A DNA stretch of 64,000 nucleotides. Source: Penicillus capitatus (taxonomy: Eukaryota; Chlorophyta). Both the position numbers and the translations under genes were made by a program. Within the stretch, counting starts at the first letter, position 1, and each line of letters begins with the position of its first letter. Below the pieces are notes generated by a model. The model was not told where the DNA came from and made no database searches. It was given only the letters and a program-made list of their open reading frames with translations. Positions 24,857 to 37,248 of the stretch are shown in pieces. The DNA lies in the NCBI GenBank assembly GCA_965649825.1, contig OZ287703.1:310001-374000 (forward strand), read 5' to 3'.

Positions 24857-26177
24857 TTATAGTACGAGATCGTCTGCATCTAACTGCGTCAGCTTTGGTA
24901 GCATTGCACGGACACGTGTCTTGTAATTCTGATGCCCTGCCTACATACATTGATCGATCTACTTAACGGTGTTGGATAGCCTACGATCCTCACGATGGGA
25001 TTGTTTTCCAAGTAGATAGTACTCAGTGTCTGTCTCGGTCCTTCAAGACTTTCGTACAGTCCATCCCATTCGTCCAGTTGATTGTCGTTCAGCCAAAGAT
25101 CTTCGAGAATCGTTTGCGCATCGAGGCCTTCGACCTTCACAAGTCGGTTGCTGCTGACGTCTAACACCCGCAGTTTCGAAAGGGACTGCAGACCCTACGG
25201 CGCACAACGGCGCTGTTTAGCCGAACCGTAACGGAATCGCACCTCCAGACGCGTAATGCCGTTGTGACTGAGGTAGATTTCTTCGAGAGAGGTACAGGAT
25301 TCCAGACCTTCTCGCACAGGCACTGTCGGCGACGAAGGCCCGTCGAAACATACCGTTCATGTTATCCAGTCTATTGCTTTGCAGACTGAGTTTTTTCAAA
25401 TTCGTGAGGGTAGACATGTTCTCAATCTTGGTAATTCTGTTGCGACCGAGCCACAGCTCCTCAAGTCGTTCCAGATGCGCCAACGCTTCGATTTTTCGTA
25501 TCCGATTGAATCCGAGCTCAAGGATCCGCAATTTGGTGAAGAAAGACAATTCTTCGATGACGGCTATTTTGTTCGAAGCCAGAAACAGATTCTCGAGACC
25601 GGCTGCAGACAACGCCGTCAGCGGCGCCATCGAACGAATCTGTCCACACAGTATCGCCTAGGCGTCGTCGACAGGAATCGATCGCCGACTTGATTGTAAG
25701 ACAACTCGAGGCCAGCCAGATTGGAAAAACCATCCAGTTGCGGAATCTGGACCACAAGAGCGGACATATCTCCTCGATTACGAGGGAAAAACGTGAAGCT
25801 GCACTTCTTGGTAGTGATTGTCTCTTAACTCCAGGTACTCGAGCTTCGATTTCGACGCCAAATGTTCGACCTCTGACGCATCGGAAAGCAAATTCTGCCG
25901 AAAGCACAGGCTTCGGAGTTCTGCAATTCATCGCGTCCTGCATCTGGTGCGGCATTCAAACGCGACACCTTGTAAATGAAGGATACGTGGGTCCACTTTG
26001 GCCAGCCGGTTACATGTCAAGTCGATTTCCTGAACAGGACGCCTCGTTGCGCAAGGAAAGAAGACAGATTTGTCGTCAATGTACTGTCAGCGTCACGGGG
26101 ATGTCGACTTCCTGCAGGTCGTGTAGGTGTTCGTTCGTCAAGTCGAGAACATCGGCATTTTCATCGCGTTCCTGCAT
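24857..26177 (-). CDS. sds22-like leucine-rich-repeat regulator of protein phosphatase 1
   Basis: An LRR protein of the sds22/PPP1R7 type, which binds PP1 catalytic subunits. The start at 26177 gives an acidic N-terminus (QERDENADVLDLTNEHL). The first repeat has the EIDLTCNRL motif, and later ones LRILELGFNRIRKIE and LEELWLGRNRITKIE, then LEEIYLSHNGITRLE, which are the 22-residue repeats of this family. The C-terminal cap is ENNPIVRI joined by a 44-nt intron (about 24931-24974) to the typical YKTRVRAMLPKLTQLDADDL end. Several further short introns split the repeats; not every junction is certain between 25640 and 25980. It converges on COG3 with a 3-bp gap between stops. Confidence 0.88.
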
Positions 26178-26425
26178 GGAGCTTAGAATTGCCGTACGGA
26201 CGAGGCGACGAATACGCGAATAACTGTCGCGTCAGGGAGGTCGGATGCATCGAGGGCACAACCACGCGATTCAAAGCACCAACCAACTGACAGCCGTCAG
26301 CAAGGCATTATTCATAACTCGTCGCTTTACCGCGACGTTGGCGGCGCGTTGCCTGTCATCTTTCTGCTCGAACGGTTTTTTTGTTAAGAATGCGTCCAAA
26401 ACGTTTCGGCGGCCAGATCTGAGGA

Positions 26426-27172
26426 TTAGAGCGTAGGAAGACGAGAAGAAGGTCTATACGAGATCACCTGAAACCATGGCCTTCCGTGGAGAAGAGCCTT
26501 CGGTATAGGACCATAGTCACGACAGTCGCGGCTGACGCGGGGGCAATCGCCTTCCAACCACACATGTCCTTCCGGGACCTACACACAAAAAACTGAATTT
26601 GCCGGAGAATGGGCAAAGACGCTGTTTTCGCACGATGAGTGTTCTGCCCTGCAGCGCGCTTCCGTCCATAGGCACGCGAACGATCTCGCCGGCCTCGGCA
26701 ACGAGTCTCTTGCAGATACGTTTGTTTAGTTCTATTGGACTGTATGCAAGCACTACGTCTCCTGCCAGGCAAAGCTCACCGACTCAAGCGAAGCTCCCTC
26801 AGCGTCGACGTGCCTTTTTCAAATTCCGGCAGAATGTGCAAAAGCGACGTCTTTAGACTAGGAGGCAACCATCGTAGATGCTGAACCCATCCCGGGAGCC
26901 ACGACGTGAAGCACTCCGTCAGGACAATGTCGCCAGAGAGACGTGGATAGTTAAAGGTCGGAAGCATGGACGGGCCGGAGATCTGAAAGGGGACACAACC
27001 AGTCCTTCTTCATAACTCCAAGTCACACGCAGGATGTACGCCTTACGACGAGGGATTCGACGCCGACATAGTCATGGTACCAGATGATGAAACCCGTCGC
27101 CTGGAGCGCAGATACCAGGAAAGCACCGGCTGGACGTAGCCTCGTGCGCAGTCGACCGACCCATGTCGCCAT
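26426..27172 (-). CDS. Signal peptidase I family protease, mitochondrial inner membrane protease-like
   Basis: A family S26 serine/lysine protease resembling Imp1/Imp2, which trims targeting signals at an organelle inner membrane. Start 27172 gives a basic N-terminus and one hydrophobic helix (ATGFIIWYHDYVG). After an intron (acceptor TTTCAG) comes the catalytic Ser box GPSMLPTFN, then GDVVLAYSP and the Lys box NKRICKRLVAEAGE. The last exon has VPEGHVWLEGD and a modified SxDSRxFGPVP box, here SRDCRDYGPIP. The junction between the Ser and Lys boxes (about 26775-26820) is not fully resolved. A thylakoid or plastid location is also possible. The start lies 33 bp from that of the divergent DUF3172 gene. 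Confidence 0.82.
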
Positions 27173-27205
27173 TAAAAACGATAATCTAAGTACGTGCATT
27201 GCACC

Positions 27206-28076
27206 ATGACCGTATACGCGTCGCTGCCGCGACCGCTTCTGTACCCGCGAACGTCGCTGGTCCCACACTTAAGCTGCGCCCGTCGCTATCGAGCTTTGGT
27301 GAAATCGTCGTTCCGACCGCGAAAGCGACAGACTTGGACGCGCCACGCGGCGGAGAGAAAATCGAACGGGCGACGAGGGAAGGTACCGACGACGCAGTAC
27401 GAGGACGATGGATGGGATCCTCACGCCCCTTCCTACAACTATCCGCCCACTCGGAACTCTTCGCGGCTCACAGAGCGCGACAGCGACGCCGTTTCCGAGT
27501 TTTCGTCCCTGTCGCCTTTTACGAATGCTCTGATCGGTGGGGCTTTCGTCCTGGGAATAGGAGCAGGTGTCTACTTTGCCTCAGAGGTGCGTGTCGACAT
27601 CGCATTTGGGAACGGGCACGCGTTGCTTGAGTAGGTCACGGTGGAGCCAGCTAATGTGGCGTCGACCGAGATCGTGGATCGTCGGACGCCCAGTTCGGAG
27701 ATTTGCATGGCGAACGGTTTCAGCTCTATGGTCTTCGATCAGCGTCTCTTTGTCTCGTTCAATCCGTGAGACGTCATGTCACTCTCACTCTTCTGACGAT
27801 TCTCTCTTCAGGTTCAATGTCTACGTGGCGCAGCCAGAAATCAAACCCGGCTGCATTTTGCGAAGGAGTAATGTCAATGTCCTCGAAAGGAGAAAACTCG
27901 TTTCCAAAGAGGCAGTCGAGACGTGCAAGAAGAGCATGAATACGTTTGCGTTTGTGGGAGACCTAAAAGACAACCCAGAGATCTCATGCGTCTACCACAG
28001 TGAAGATGCCGAGAATCAGTTTTTGGTTGACCCCAAGAGGGCCGTCATGGGAGATGGCTATCAAGCCAAACCGTGA
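27206..28076 (+). CDS. DUF3172 plastid protein
   Basis: This is a homologue of a small conserved protein found in cyanobacteria and plastid-bearing eukaryotes, with unknown function. The N-terminus (from 27206) is rich in Arg, Ser and Ala like a transit peptide, followed by one membrane helix (ALIGGAFVLGIGAGVYFA). Exon 1 ends at 27586; introns are 27587-27634 (48 nt) and 27766-27811 (46 nt, containing CTCACTCTTC). The conserved core follows: FNVYVAQPEIKPGCILRRSN, KLVSKEAVETCKKSMNTFAF, CVYHSEDAENQFLVDP. The frame ends at 28076, but GTGAGTGACG there would also be a perfect donor, so a further exon is possible. Confidence 0.88.
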
Positions 28077-28452
28077 GTGACGCATACGGATATCTGAATT
28101 GAAATTCAATTCTCTTCGAACCGTCAAGCGACGACACGCATCGACCCGCAATTCCGTGTTGCGTCGCTCGACGGCATTGTGTACAGGGTGACCTCTTTCC
28201 AGTCACGGCAACGTCTTGTATGGTCTCGTCATCCGATCCTTCAAGAACGGACGCTCCATGTACTGTTTGCCGCTTCGTTATATGCAAACCTCATTTGATT
28301 GCACCCGACGTTGATAGCGTCGTGGAACAGCGACAAACTCAAGAAGGGTTACAGATGTCGTCGGAGCATTTCGCAGCATTCGCGTGATTAGAGGGCCAGG
28401 TGTCGTTACGGAAGAAGAAAGTGGTGTCATCTGTGATTTAGGTCTTCTTGCG
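28077..28452. other. Short spacer between convergent genes
   Basis: About 375 bp lies between the DUF3172 gene and the 3' end of coilin. It contains no recognisable gene. A last small exon of the DUF3172 gene could lie here. Confidence 0.4.
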
Positions 28453-29666
28453 TCAGCGTCTTTTTGAGACGCCCGTCTTGTTTTTGGCAGATTCGGCAGG
28501 AAGTGAACGCTTTCCTAGCGTGCTCTTGCTCTCTCTGGCGGCATCCAGTCTTCTGACCGTGGATGTCTTGACGCGACGAATGGCCACAAACTCCGACAGT
28601 CGCTTGATCAATCGTCCGTCGTCTCGGTAGTCCGACTGCGGCACTTCCAAAGACTTCTCGTGCGTTGCATCGTCTGTGTCCTCATGCTCCTCTTCCTCCG
28701 CCGCCTTCAAAGCATGCTTCGGATCCGGATGCACCGTCTTATCTGGCCATGGCGCCAGGCAAACCGTAGAGTTCTGTTGCGTGTCTGGACCGCTATCTTC
28801 TCTGTTCTCCCCGCAAGGACGAAAGTCTTCTACCCGTCCGTAGCGCCACTCCGTCTCCTGTATCCAATTTGAACGTCGAAAGCATACGACACGATTGGTG
28901 CACTTGTGGAGACCACGAGGCAGAGAGTTCGATGAGCTTGTACATAACGACATTGCCAACTGCCAGCGATCCCTTCACCGACTTCCAGTTCTTCAATGGC
29001 TCCCTGGGCAAGGCATTTCCTTTCCTCCCCGGCAGGCTTCGGTTCGTTCCATTCGCTGGGATCACATCCTCTGTCTCTTTCACGGCAGAATTGGAAGCCG
29101 AATCTGAACGGGAGTCTTCGGACGAAGATGTTTCCGAGTCTTTCTCCTCCGTCTCACTCGACGACGACGCATTCGACGACGCCCCTTTCCGAGCATTCTC
29201 CTGCTGCCCTCTTGACTGAGGTGTCGAACTGCTGCCGCTTGTACTCGAGTCAGAGGCGCTCGAATCATTACAGGCGTTCGAATCGGAGGTGCTTTCATCT
29301 TCAGAGCTGGAAGAGCGATCCTTAGATGTGTCCCTTGGGCGATGAGAAACGTGTATGACTTCTCCTTCCCTCAGAATCTCGATAGCGCTTCGAGGAAAGA
29401 CAACGAAGCCATCGATAGAAAACACCAGCTCGTCGCTCACACCGAGATCCCCGGCAAGCTAAACGACATATGAACGGCGGCGATATCGGCGTTGACTCTT
29501 ATGCACCTTCTTCGAGAGTTCGTCGATGCCCTGAACTTCCTGATCGATATAATACCTGCAGAAATGCGACACATTCAAGTCGGTACGGCTACACGGAATA
29601 TCACAGGAGGCGTCGGTCTTTCACTGCCGAGGGAAGCGCGTCATCGAGTTCGAACGACAACCGCAT
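28453..29666 (-). CDS. Coilin-like Cajal body protein
   Basis: Coilin organises Cajal bodies, sites of snRNP maturation. Splicing of three small exons gives a start MRLSFELDD at 29666, then YYIDQEVQGIDELSKK and DELVFSIDGFVVFPRSAIEI, matching the coilin N-terminal self-association domain. A long Ser/Asp/Glu-rich disordered middle follows. The C-terminal atypical Tudor domain is seen as NVVMYKLIELSASWSPQ, joined through intron 28858-28903 (46 nt) to ETEWRYGRVEDF. The tail is basic and ends at 28453. The fit of both terminal domains across predicted splice junctions makes the call fairly strong. It lies 45 bp downstream of the TRM3-like stop on the same strand. Confidence 0.82.
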
Positions 29667-29711
29667 CGTCGCATTCGAGACAAAAGCGTACGGCAATTGT
29701 TGATAGTCTTT

Positions 29712-32700
29712 TCATGTCTTCATGTGCTGTCGAGTGTACTCATAGAGAGTGAGCGCCCCAGTGACGTGCACATTCAGGGACCGGATTACTCCGAGCTGCG
29801 GAATCTCGATGGTCGTATCGATCACTTGAAGAACATCTGCAGGAATGCCTTCTTTCTCACGGCCCAATACCATCACGCATTTTTGAGGAAAGGGATACGT
29901 CATGAGTGACTGCGACGCTGAAGTCTGTTCGATTCCGATGATATGATAGCCGCACGTTTTTTTCGCTTCGAGCCACGGGACCAAAGCAATGGGCCTCACC
30001 TCTTCGATCTGGATCCAGTCCTCGGCTGTGACGCTGATCGAAGCAAAGCTCTGGTTCTTGATGACATTGCGATCGGACAGGACGAGCGATTCTGCTCGGA
30101 AGACTTCACAGGATCGTGCCAGTCCTGCGAGATTCGGAATCTTGTCGATGAGAGATGCCACAACGATGATCGACGCCCGCTGCACAGCCGGAGACGTCCA
30201 CGAACGCAGTAGATCTTCTTGATCAAACATTGGATGCTGGGCATCAGAGACGACATCCAATGACAGACCCCAAGAAACCGTGACATCTCCTCCGTGAATC
30301 TGAGCCTGTTGCTCGATGGTCGTGATCTTTCGCTGTACGGCAGGATGCGGATAGCTTCTGGATGGATCCGACAACGCAAGGCTGCTCCGATGAGAGCCGA
30401 TCTCTTTTTCATAGACAGCTGCATCGTTCGCCTCGCGTACTTTGATGCGCTCTTCAGCAAGAAAAATCTGAATGCGCTCTGTCAGTGCCTCGGGAGATGC
30501 TTCGAACCCCGTATCCTCTCTGTTTCGACTGTCCGGAACGGCGAAGACGTGTTGTGGTGCTGGCCACGGTTTCTGAAGGTCGTGTGCATGGAGTTGCAGG
30601 ATACTGACTCCCAAGCCTTTTTTCAAGCGAACCAGCTCTTTGTTTTGCATAAGGTATTTTGAGACATTTGGCCATGTATGGATGCCCACGTCTTGCTGAA
30701 AATCATTGGTTTCGAGCAGTGACTGCATTGTTGCGGATTCCTGAATGTGTGAGATGCATGCATCGATAGTCAGTTGGGCAAAGGCCCGCGTGGCATGGTT
30801 GTGTGTCATGCACCAAGGGAAAACGGCACGGACCGTTTCCGCCATTAACGCCCGCTGCTCTTCGGGATCTGGACTCGACATAGCCACCTAGATGTAAGAC
30901 CACAGATGCATCGATAGGGTAAAGAGACACGGTGGGTGGGTGTACTTGGAAGACAATCAGCATGCAAGCTGGAAGCGCCTCATGACGGCGTTCGTAGTTC
31001 TGCAGAATTGGAAAGAGAAAGCTTCGGATTTCAGAAGGATTTTGCATGAGGATGCGACAAACAGTCATCTCGACGTACATACGTACACTGGAAAGATTTC
31101 CAGCTGTCAAGATATCCATGAGACACGGAAGAGCGGATTGTCTGAGAGAGGCACTGTGGACAAAGTGACTGCAGAGTGCGAGAATCTGCCAGAGGCGTAG
31201 CTTCGCGCGATGCGTTTCGGATCCCATTCGATACTGTGTCTGCACTTGCAGAGGATCCTGCTGAGCCACGCTCAAAAGGTGTGACCACAGCTCCACCCCT
31301 GCCACCATCGCTGTACGCCTCTCATCTCACAGAGCGAAGCGCATTGGGCTCAAATCACCTGCAGATGTCTGCGTGGTCGATACCGCTGTCGGATCTGAGC
31401 AGCGATGATGTAACCCGGCTTCTTTGACAAGACCGTAGACAAAGCATCCGATGGCCACTCGAGGTGCAACGAGGGATGTCTGAAAAGCAGAGAGAAGATC
31501 TTCATCGCACAAGGCATTCTCCGATCTCATGGCTTCAAAATCCACGAAGGCCTTGACAGAAAATCCTGCCTGTCACATCATCTATCCATGCATTTGTGTT
31601 GTACTTTGGATTCGATGTCTGGACATCCCTTGTCCTTGGCATCGTGCAGAATGATTCTGGTGAGATGCGGCAGGTAACATCGTATCCTTTCTGGATTCCG
31701 TTGCAGCGCTTCTAAGAGACGCATGGTGGTCATCATCAACACTCGAGGAGACAGGCGACCAAAATCCAGCAACTGTGCAGCAATCCAATTCACAGGACCA
31801 CCATCTTCATGCAGAGCATCCCCATCCTCTAAGTCCCTCTGACACATGAAGCCGTGAGCATGACCCATCCTTCTCATGCGCAAGAGATGGTACGTCCACC
31901 TTACTTGGAAGAACTCTGGATGCAGTGCAAGATGAACAGTGGCTGCCGATATCTCCACAGTTTTGGACGCATCGAGGAAGGCTGACCAGAGGCACTGCAG
32001 AACTTCGCGGAGATCGACGTCTGAAACAGCCACGTGTTCGACTGCTCCGTCAGCACAGGCCCCTCTCTGTCCGAGTCTTGGCAACGGATTGCGAAGCAGA
32101 AGGTGCAGAACGTGAACGACCGGGACATAAGCGGCCTCGTCGACATGCTGAAGGTAATCTAATGCCTTTTCCAGCAGTTGGACCTGCGAATGGATTTCGA
32201 GCCAGAGGCTATGGTGTTCATCACTAACCTGGGTCTCTTTGGCGATGCAAGGCGCGATCATACAAAGCCGCTCGATGCATCTCCATTTCAGGACGGCTCT
32301 GTCTTCGAACTGTCCGACAGATCCTTCAGGCTGGCACAAAAATCGGCACTTTGGTTTGGAGGCAACGGTATGTATATGGTACCGAGAAATCGGGGATGCT
32401 TAGCAAGTACTGAAAGCGCTTTTCGGTGCTGTCTGGTATCGCGACGGTGTCTCTGTGGAGATAGATGTGACGGTAGATGGTGTGTTGGACATGCAGGAAC
32501 ACTTCACAGACGGACACATTCTCATCAAGGGCACTTGTACTCTGTCACGTCAGCATAGAATGCGTTATGCTCATCAGATGATGGATACCTCCAATAACGG
32601 AGTCCATCGATCGTCTTCGAGGTCCAGCAGTTGACAAGACTTGAGCAAAAACGCTGAGTAGACATGCTGCGTCTCTCCTTCCTGGCAATTCTTCTTTAAG

Positions 32701-35587
32701 AACCTAAAAAAGGGATCTTAAGTGAATGGCCTGGAAGGTTCTGTCAACGGACTGGAGACCCAAGAAGAGACAGTCCAAAGAAAGGACAGTTTCGTGATAG
32801 TGTTCGAGGGAAACACCGTCAGGAGAGACCCGCATCAGCACACCATTGAACATGTGCACACACATCATGTGAATCTCACTCATTGTGCCACACAACAAAC
32901 GTACAATGGCTTGACTTCCTGTCGCATCAGGGAAGCCGTCCATAGCAGCCTGGAGAAGCAAGCATATCGCGATCTTGTGAGAGTACGTGGCAGACAGACG
33001 TTTAGCAAAGCATTGATGGCGAGATAGATGCGTGTGTTCATCCCCTGTGGTTTATAGGGGCGTGCGTACAGCCCGAGGAGATGCGGTTCCAGAATAGAGC
33101 ACATGGACCGCGCTGTGATCTGCACTCCATGGGCCAACAGAAAGAGCAGCAGCCTCTGCAGATGTTCAGCGCTCTTCTGCCAACTCTGCAAGCATCTCTG
33201 CATCGGATAGAAATCATCCTCCCTCACTCTTTGGACTTTGAAATCGGCTGCGGATTCCTCAGTGGATGATGCAAGGAGGGTGTGTTCCACGAGGTGGAGT
33301 GCAGCCTGATGCACGCGATTGGTGGACTCTTCGTCCGCGTAGAGCCACTCGGAGATGTTCCCATGTAATGGCCCGTTGAGTATGAGCAAGGTATGGGGAA
33401 AGGCATCCATCGTTGCATAGAGACTGGAGAATTGCAGCCGAGTCACAGGGGCGAGCGTCTTCAGGACTTCGATCATGCAACGGTACAGATTCAGCTTGAA
33501 GGCATTCCCGTGTACATTGTGGATAACTGAGATCAAGCACTGCACTCGAAACGACAGGATATCTGTTAAGCATTGCCACATGCCATATCCAAATGATGAC
33601 AACGAAGTCACGCACTCGATTCTTCGCAACTCAGACTGGATGGCGAGACACACGAGGCAATGGCGCCAAACGTGGAGACAGACGATTTCAGCGCCGTCCT
33701 CGAAATGTCTGGCACAAAGACGACCTCCAAGAATGCAGAGAGAAACTCAAATCGCTCTCCATCTCTCAACGACGTGACGTGCATCTTCATAAATGCTTCA
33801 CACGCTGACTGAAGATCGCTGCGTTATTGAGCAGGGGGACGGAGAAGACGGCATAACTTGATGGTCGAACTCTGATGGATCCGATTGAATGGCGTCCGAA
33901 GCAACACACGGGAGAAGAACCCGGAAGAGGAACTCAGACGTCAGAGATCTCGTCTGACGTGACGTCCATTGCATTTCCAGAAACGTTCTAAGAACGAGGC
34001 GTTGAACCTGGTCACACAATCACTCTCTATCTCATGCCATCATTTTGCAGATGGGAGAACTTGGTGATTCTTATGTCTAAGACCTTTCTTCCAGAGAATA
34101 ACAGTCCACGACAGACAGCTATCAATGCCGTCCGTCCCATCACGCTCGATGCAAGAATGCAGTGTATGCATCTGACACAGCCCGTAGAGGACCTGTGCTA
34201 TCGATCGATGAAATCGCACTTTTTTCCATTCGTGCTGAATGAGGTGCAGACCAAATTCGTTCAAAGTGTGATAAAGAGAGAGAAAGGTGTCGTGCCAGGA
34301 AAGGGCGGCGGCGGCGGCGGCGGACGGTGCTGTCCAGAGTTTCTCCAGTGCGAAGTATGCTCTCTTGCACATGAGGGCATCCGAACTGGACTACGTAGCA
34401 TCACACTAAGTCACACTTCACGAGAGGGGGATTCACCATCGCCGTTTGCAGACGGTGCATGAATTGGGAGTTGTCGCAGAGTTCCGAAGCTGGCTGGATC
34501 CTGAGAATGCACTCAAGGAACTGCACCCATCCGGCGAAAGCAAACCCCACTTCGTTCTCATCCGACATCATCGAACAGAGCTTCGCCGAAAGCGTTCTTG
34601 CAAAATCTCGCAGCACATCTGACATCTCTGGTAACACCATACAGCTGCGATGTCTCACTCTTTCTCGAAAGTGTGATACCTGATGCGAACCGTAGGGACA
34701 ATTCGAGAAGACAAGGAATCAGTAATCGCAAAGCTATCCGCCGCACGCTGATCAGCACATGTGACAGAGCATCTACGAACGTATCGAATGCTCTCGGTAT
34801 CCATTGCAAGAGCACATCTAAGAGTGCGAGAGTGACCAATCCTATCCGATCTACCACATCGAACAACAACGCATACCTGTCTGTGTCGTTCGTGCCTTGA
34901 GCAGGGGACGGAAGAGTGAAGAGAGGACGATGCTCGACGCTTCTGTGCCCAACGATGCGATATCAGCTGTAGTCCTCTTTTCCTCCGATGCGTTCCAGGG
35001 GGATGACGGCAAGGAGAGTCTAAGCATTGCCTTATCGGCGACGGTTTGCAGACCAGACACTCCATAGCACTGAAGCAAAGCGTCACCCAGTGCATCCATC
35101 GCCTGATGTCACATCAAATCGAGATCGACGGTATGGTGTCGCGTCGTTTGACAAACCAGACGCTGTTGTTGGTGATGTGACGGATTCGTTTCGGCAAAGA
35201 CGTTCACAAGACACTTGGCAAGGCACCGCTCCATCTCTGTATCTGTTCAGCACCATACAGCAACAACAGTCGCTATCTCCTTCATGACGACCTAAGTCCT
35301 GCTCGTTTCCTTCACAGATGTCCATCAGCTGAACGAGGATGGCGATCCTGGACAAAGCCAATTCATATCCCTACGGTTTCAGATCGATCCAGTCGATATC
35401 GCCCATCCAGCAGCACCTGTCGGTGGCTATCGCGCTGGACATGTGAGACAAAGCGCATACGCAGGTCGCCGCGATCGACATCCAGTCCATCGATCAAGCG
35501 GCGAAAGATGCGCATCCGCGTGTGAAATGGGAGGCCATCGAGGGTGGGTAGAAGATCAAGTAGCTTTTGCATCTCGACCGTCGACAT
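29712..35587 (-). CDS. TRM3/TARBP1-type tRNA (guanosine-2'-O-)-methyltransferase
   Basis: A large protein that methylates the ribose of G18 in tRNAs, as far as the family is known. The C-terminal SpoU (SPOUT) domain is complete: motif 1 KIPNLAGLARSCEVF, motif 2 VLGREKEGIP, and motif 3 IPQLGVIRSLNVHVTGALTL before the stop at 29712. The long N-terminal part is all helical repeats across many exons between 30946 and 35587. Clear introns are 30888-30945 (58 nt), 31570-31604 (only 35 nt, ending GATGATGTGACAG) and 35103-35156 (54 nt, ending TTTGATGTGACATCAG). A GCC repeat at about 34305-34323 codes five or six alanines. Several exon borders between 32340 and 35000 are not resolved. The start at 35587 is the most likely Met of the first exon. 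Confidence 0.85.
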
Positions 35588-35903
35588 GCCGTCTCTCCCG
35601 GTCAAACATGACATGACGTGAGCAGCACCCCGAGTCGCCGCAACCAATACCAGACGAACGGGCGGTACCTGACGCACGTGTCGGTTATTCATTGCGACGG
35701 GATGCTTAGTGACACGCGTCGTTGTTCTTTTCCTTGTCTGGGTTTCGAGGAACAGAGAACGAGGCGTAAAGATCTTCGACGCCGAGCGCGACGGCATCTC
35801 GGCCAGGAGATTCATTCAGCTCAGATTCCACAGCAGCAGGCATCCGTCGTAGCGGCCCAACGACCTTTCACTTCAAACAGAATACCGAGCTGTTGGTCAG
35901 AGA
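35588..35903. other. Divergent intergenic region
   Basis: A 316-bp stretch between the start of the TRM3-like gene and a plus-strand hypothetical gene. There are open but uncharacteristic frames on both strands. It presumably carries both promoters. Confidence 0.4.
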
Positions 35904-36529
35904 TGAACGGAGTCCGTGACGTCTCGCCGTTTGGACCAGGGTATGAAACGCCTGTCTAGGTGCCGGAATCGGAATCCAGTCTGTCGGAATTGGTCCTGGC
36001 GAAGCGGGCCCTTGAAGCCGGACTGTACAGTACAGAGGATTACGCAGTTGTCTCTCGCGCCTGTTCCGTGGCTCAAGCATTGCAAGTCGGTCTGAAATCA
36101 GGCCTGCTCACCAACCACCAAGATGCCCAGGCTGCCTTTTATGTCTCACTGGGCCTACCTGCCAAGCCAACTGTTATCGGGTAGGGCACTGCTCTCGATC
36201 ACACACAGCACACGGCCCCTGTGTTCGCTGGTTATGTGTGGTCGCGTTGTGTAGGATCCCCTGTCATGGAACTCGGGCCCGTGAAGCTGAACTATCGGTC
36301 GTTTCTGGAAGTAGTCATTCCGTTCATCAATCCCAACCGAACGAGGTTCGCCGTCGCCGTCGTTCTTCTGGATCGAATTGGCCGCGGGATGGACTCGGTG
36401 AAGAGCATCGTCCGTAATACATATCGACCTTTCTCCCTCGCTGTTCTTTGGCATCAAGATCCGCTGAGCTCTGGAAACGATTTCTTCGGAAATTCTGTAC
36501 TTTCGCATCCGATGCTGTCAAGGCGTTAG
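35904..36529 (+). CDS. Hypothetical protein (about 170 residues)
   Basis: I do not recognise this gene. An ATG at 35904 followed by a 48-nt intron leads into an exon (35961-36179) coding a helical stretch with SLSELVLAKRALEAGLYS and VAQALQVGLKSGLL. A donor at about 36180 and the acceptor at about 36254 connect in frame to a segment with LNYRSFLEVVIPFINP. The first exon is tiny and its choice is a guess. The opposite strand is also open, so the last exon is less certain. Confidence 0.4.
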
Positions 36530-36965
36530 AACGAGACTCGTACTTAAGATGATAAACGACTCCTAGTTTCGGAGACAGAGGTTCTCGTCTTGATAAAGGT
36601 AGAGACATTTATGACCATCTATGGTCTGTGTTCTTATCTCTGGACTTTGAAGCTTTGTCGTTCTAACTCCTTATTATTTGCGACGATGCAGTGGTATTTT
36701 ATTTACCCTTACTGGGATGCATCATCACATATGATCAAAGTCCATGAAACGTAAAGAAGAAAATAAACGTCTCTTGTGCGTTGAAACAACAAGGCTATAC
36801 AACAACACACTCGCAACTCTAGGAAGTGTACTTGAGCGAGACAAGAGATCGGAAAGCCAACAGATTGGTAGATGCCTCCATTCATGGTGGTGTGACGACT
36901 CTGTAAATCTTAATTCGCACGTGCTGTCATCGTCATCGCCGTCCTGTCGATCCGCTGCACACGCG
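36530..36965. other. Intergenic, AT-richer
   Basis: No domain-bearing reading frame is visible. The plus-strand frame that continues upstream from 36966 is open but compositionally unremarkable, so I start the next gene at 36966. Confidence 0.4.
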
Positions 36966-37248
36966 ATGTCGTGGAAGTGGAACTCGGATTCCGATATTCC
37001 GAAAGAGGCTGAGAAGGCGAAACCGTATACCGTCCCCAAGGGATGGAAGCCGCCCACTCTGAAGGAACTCTATCTCTACGTCAAGCGCCCCACTTCCTGA
37101 CCTTCTTGCTCACATTCCGATATGCTGTCCGTTTTAGGCGTACCGTCGACATCCTTACTATCAGTATGGCTATGCACTGGTGCTGCTCACCGGTGTCTGT
37201 GCTTTCGGATTGAGTCGTGGAAGGAAGAAGCGTTACGGAACCGAATAA
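36966..37248 (+). CDS. Small single-pass membrane protein (74 residues)
   Basis: Two exons (36966-37079 and 37138-37248) are joined across a 58-nt intron in phase 0. The protein has a soluble N-terminus with VPKGWKPPTLKELYLY, then YRRHPYYQYGYALVLLTGVC as a membrane helix, and a basic end (SRGRKKRYGTE). The size and layout resemble small accessory subunits of organelle membrane complexes, but I recognise no family. Both splice sites and the length are reasonable, so I regard it as a real gene. Confidence 0.6.

Noticed and set aside
35172-35182. TGATGTGAC copy at the divergent strand in the TRM3-like gene
   Set aside because: It falls in a coding exon on the opposite strand (NPSHHQQ), so I do not count it as an intron signal.
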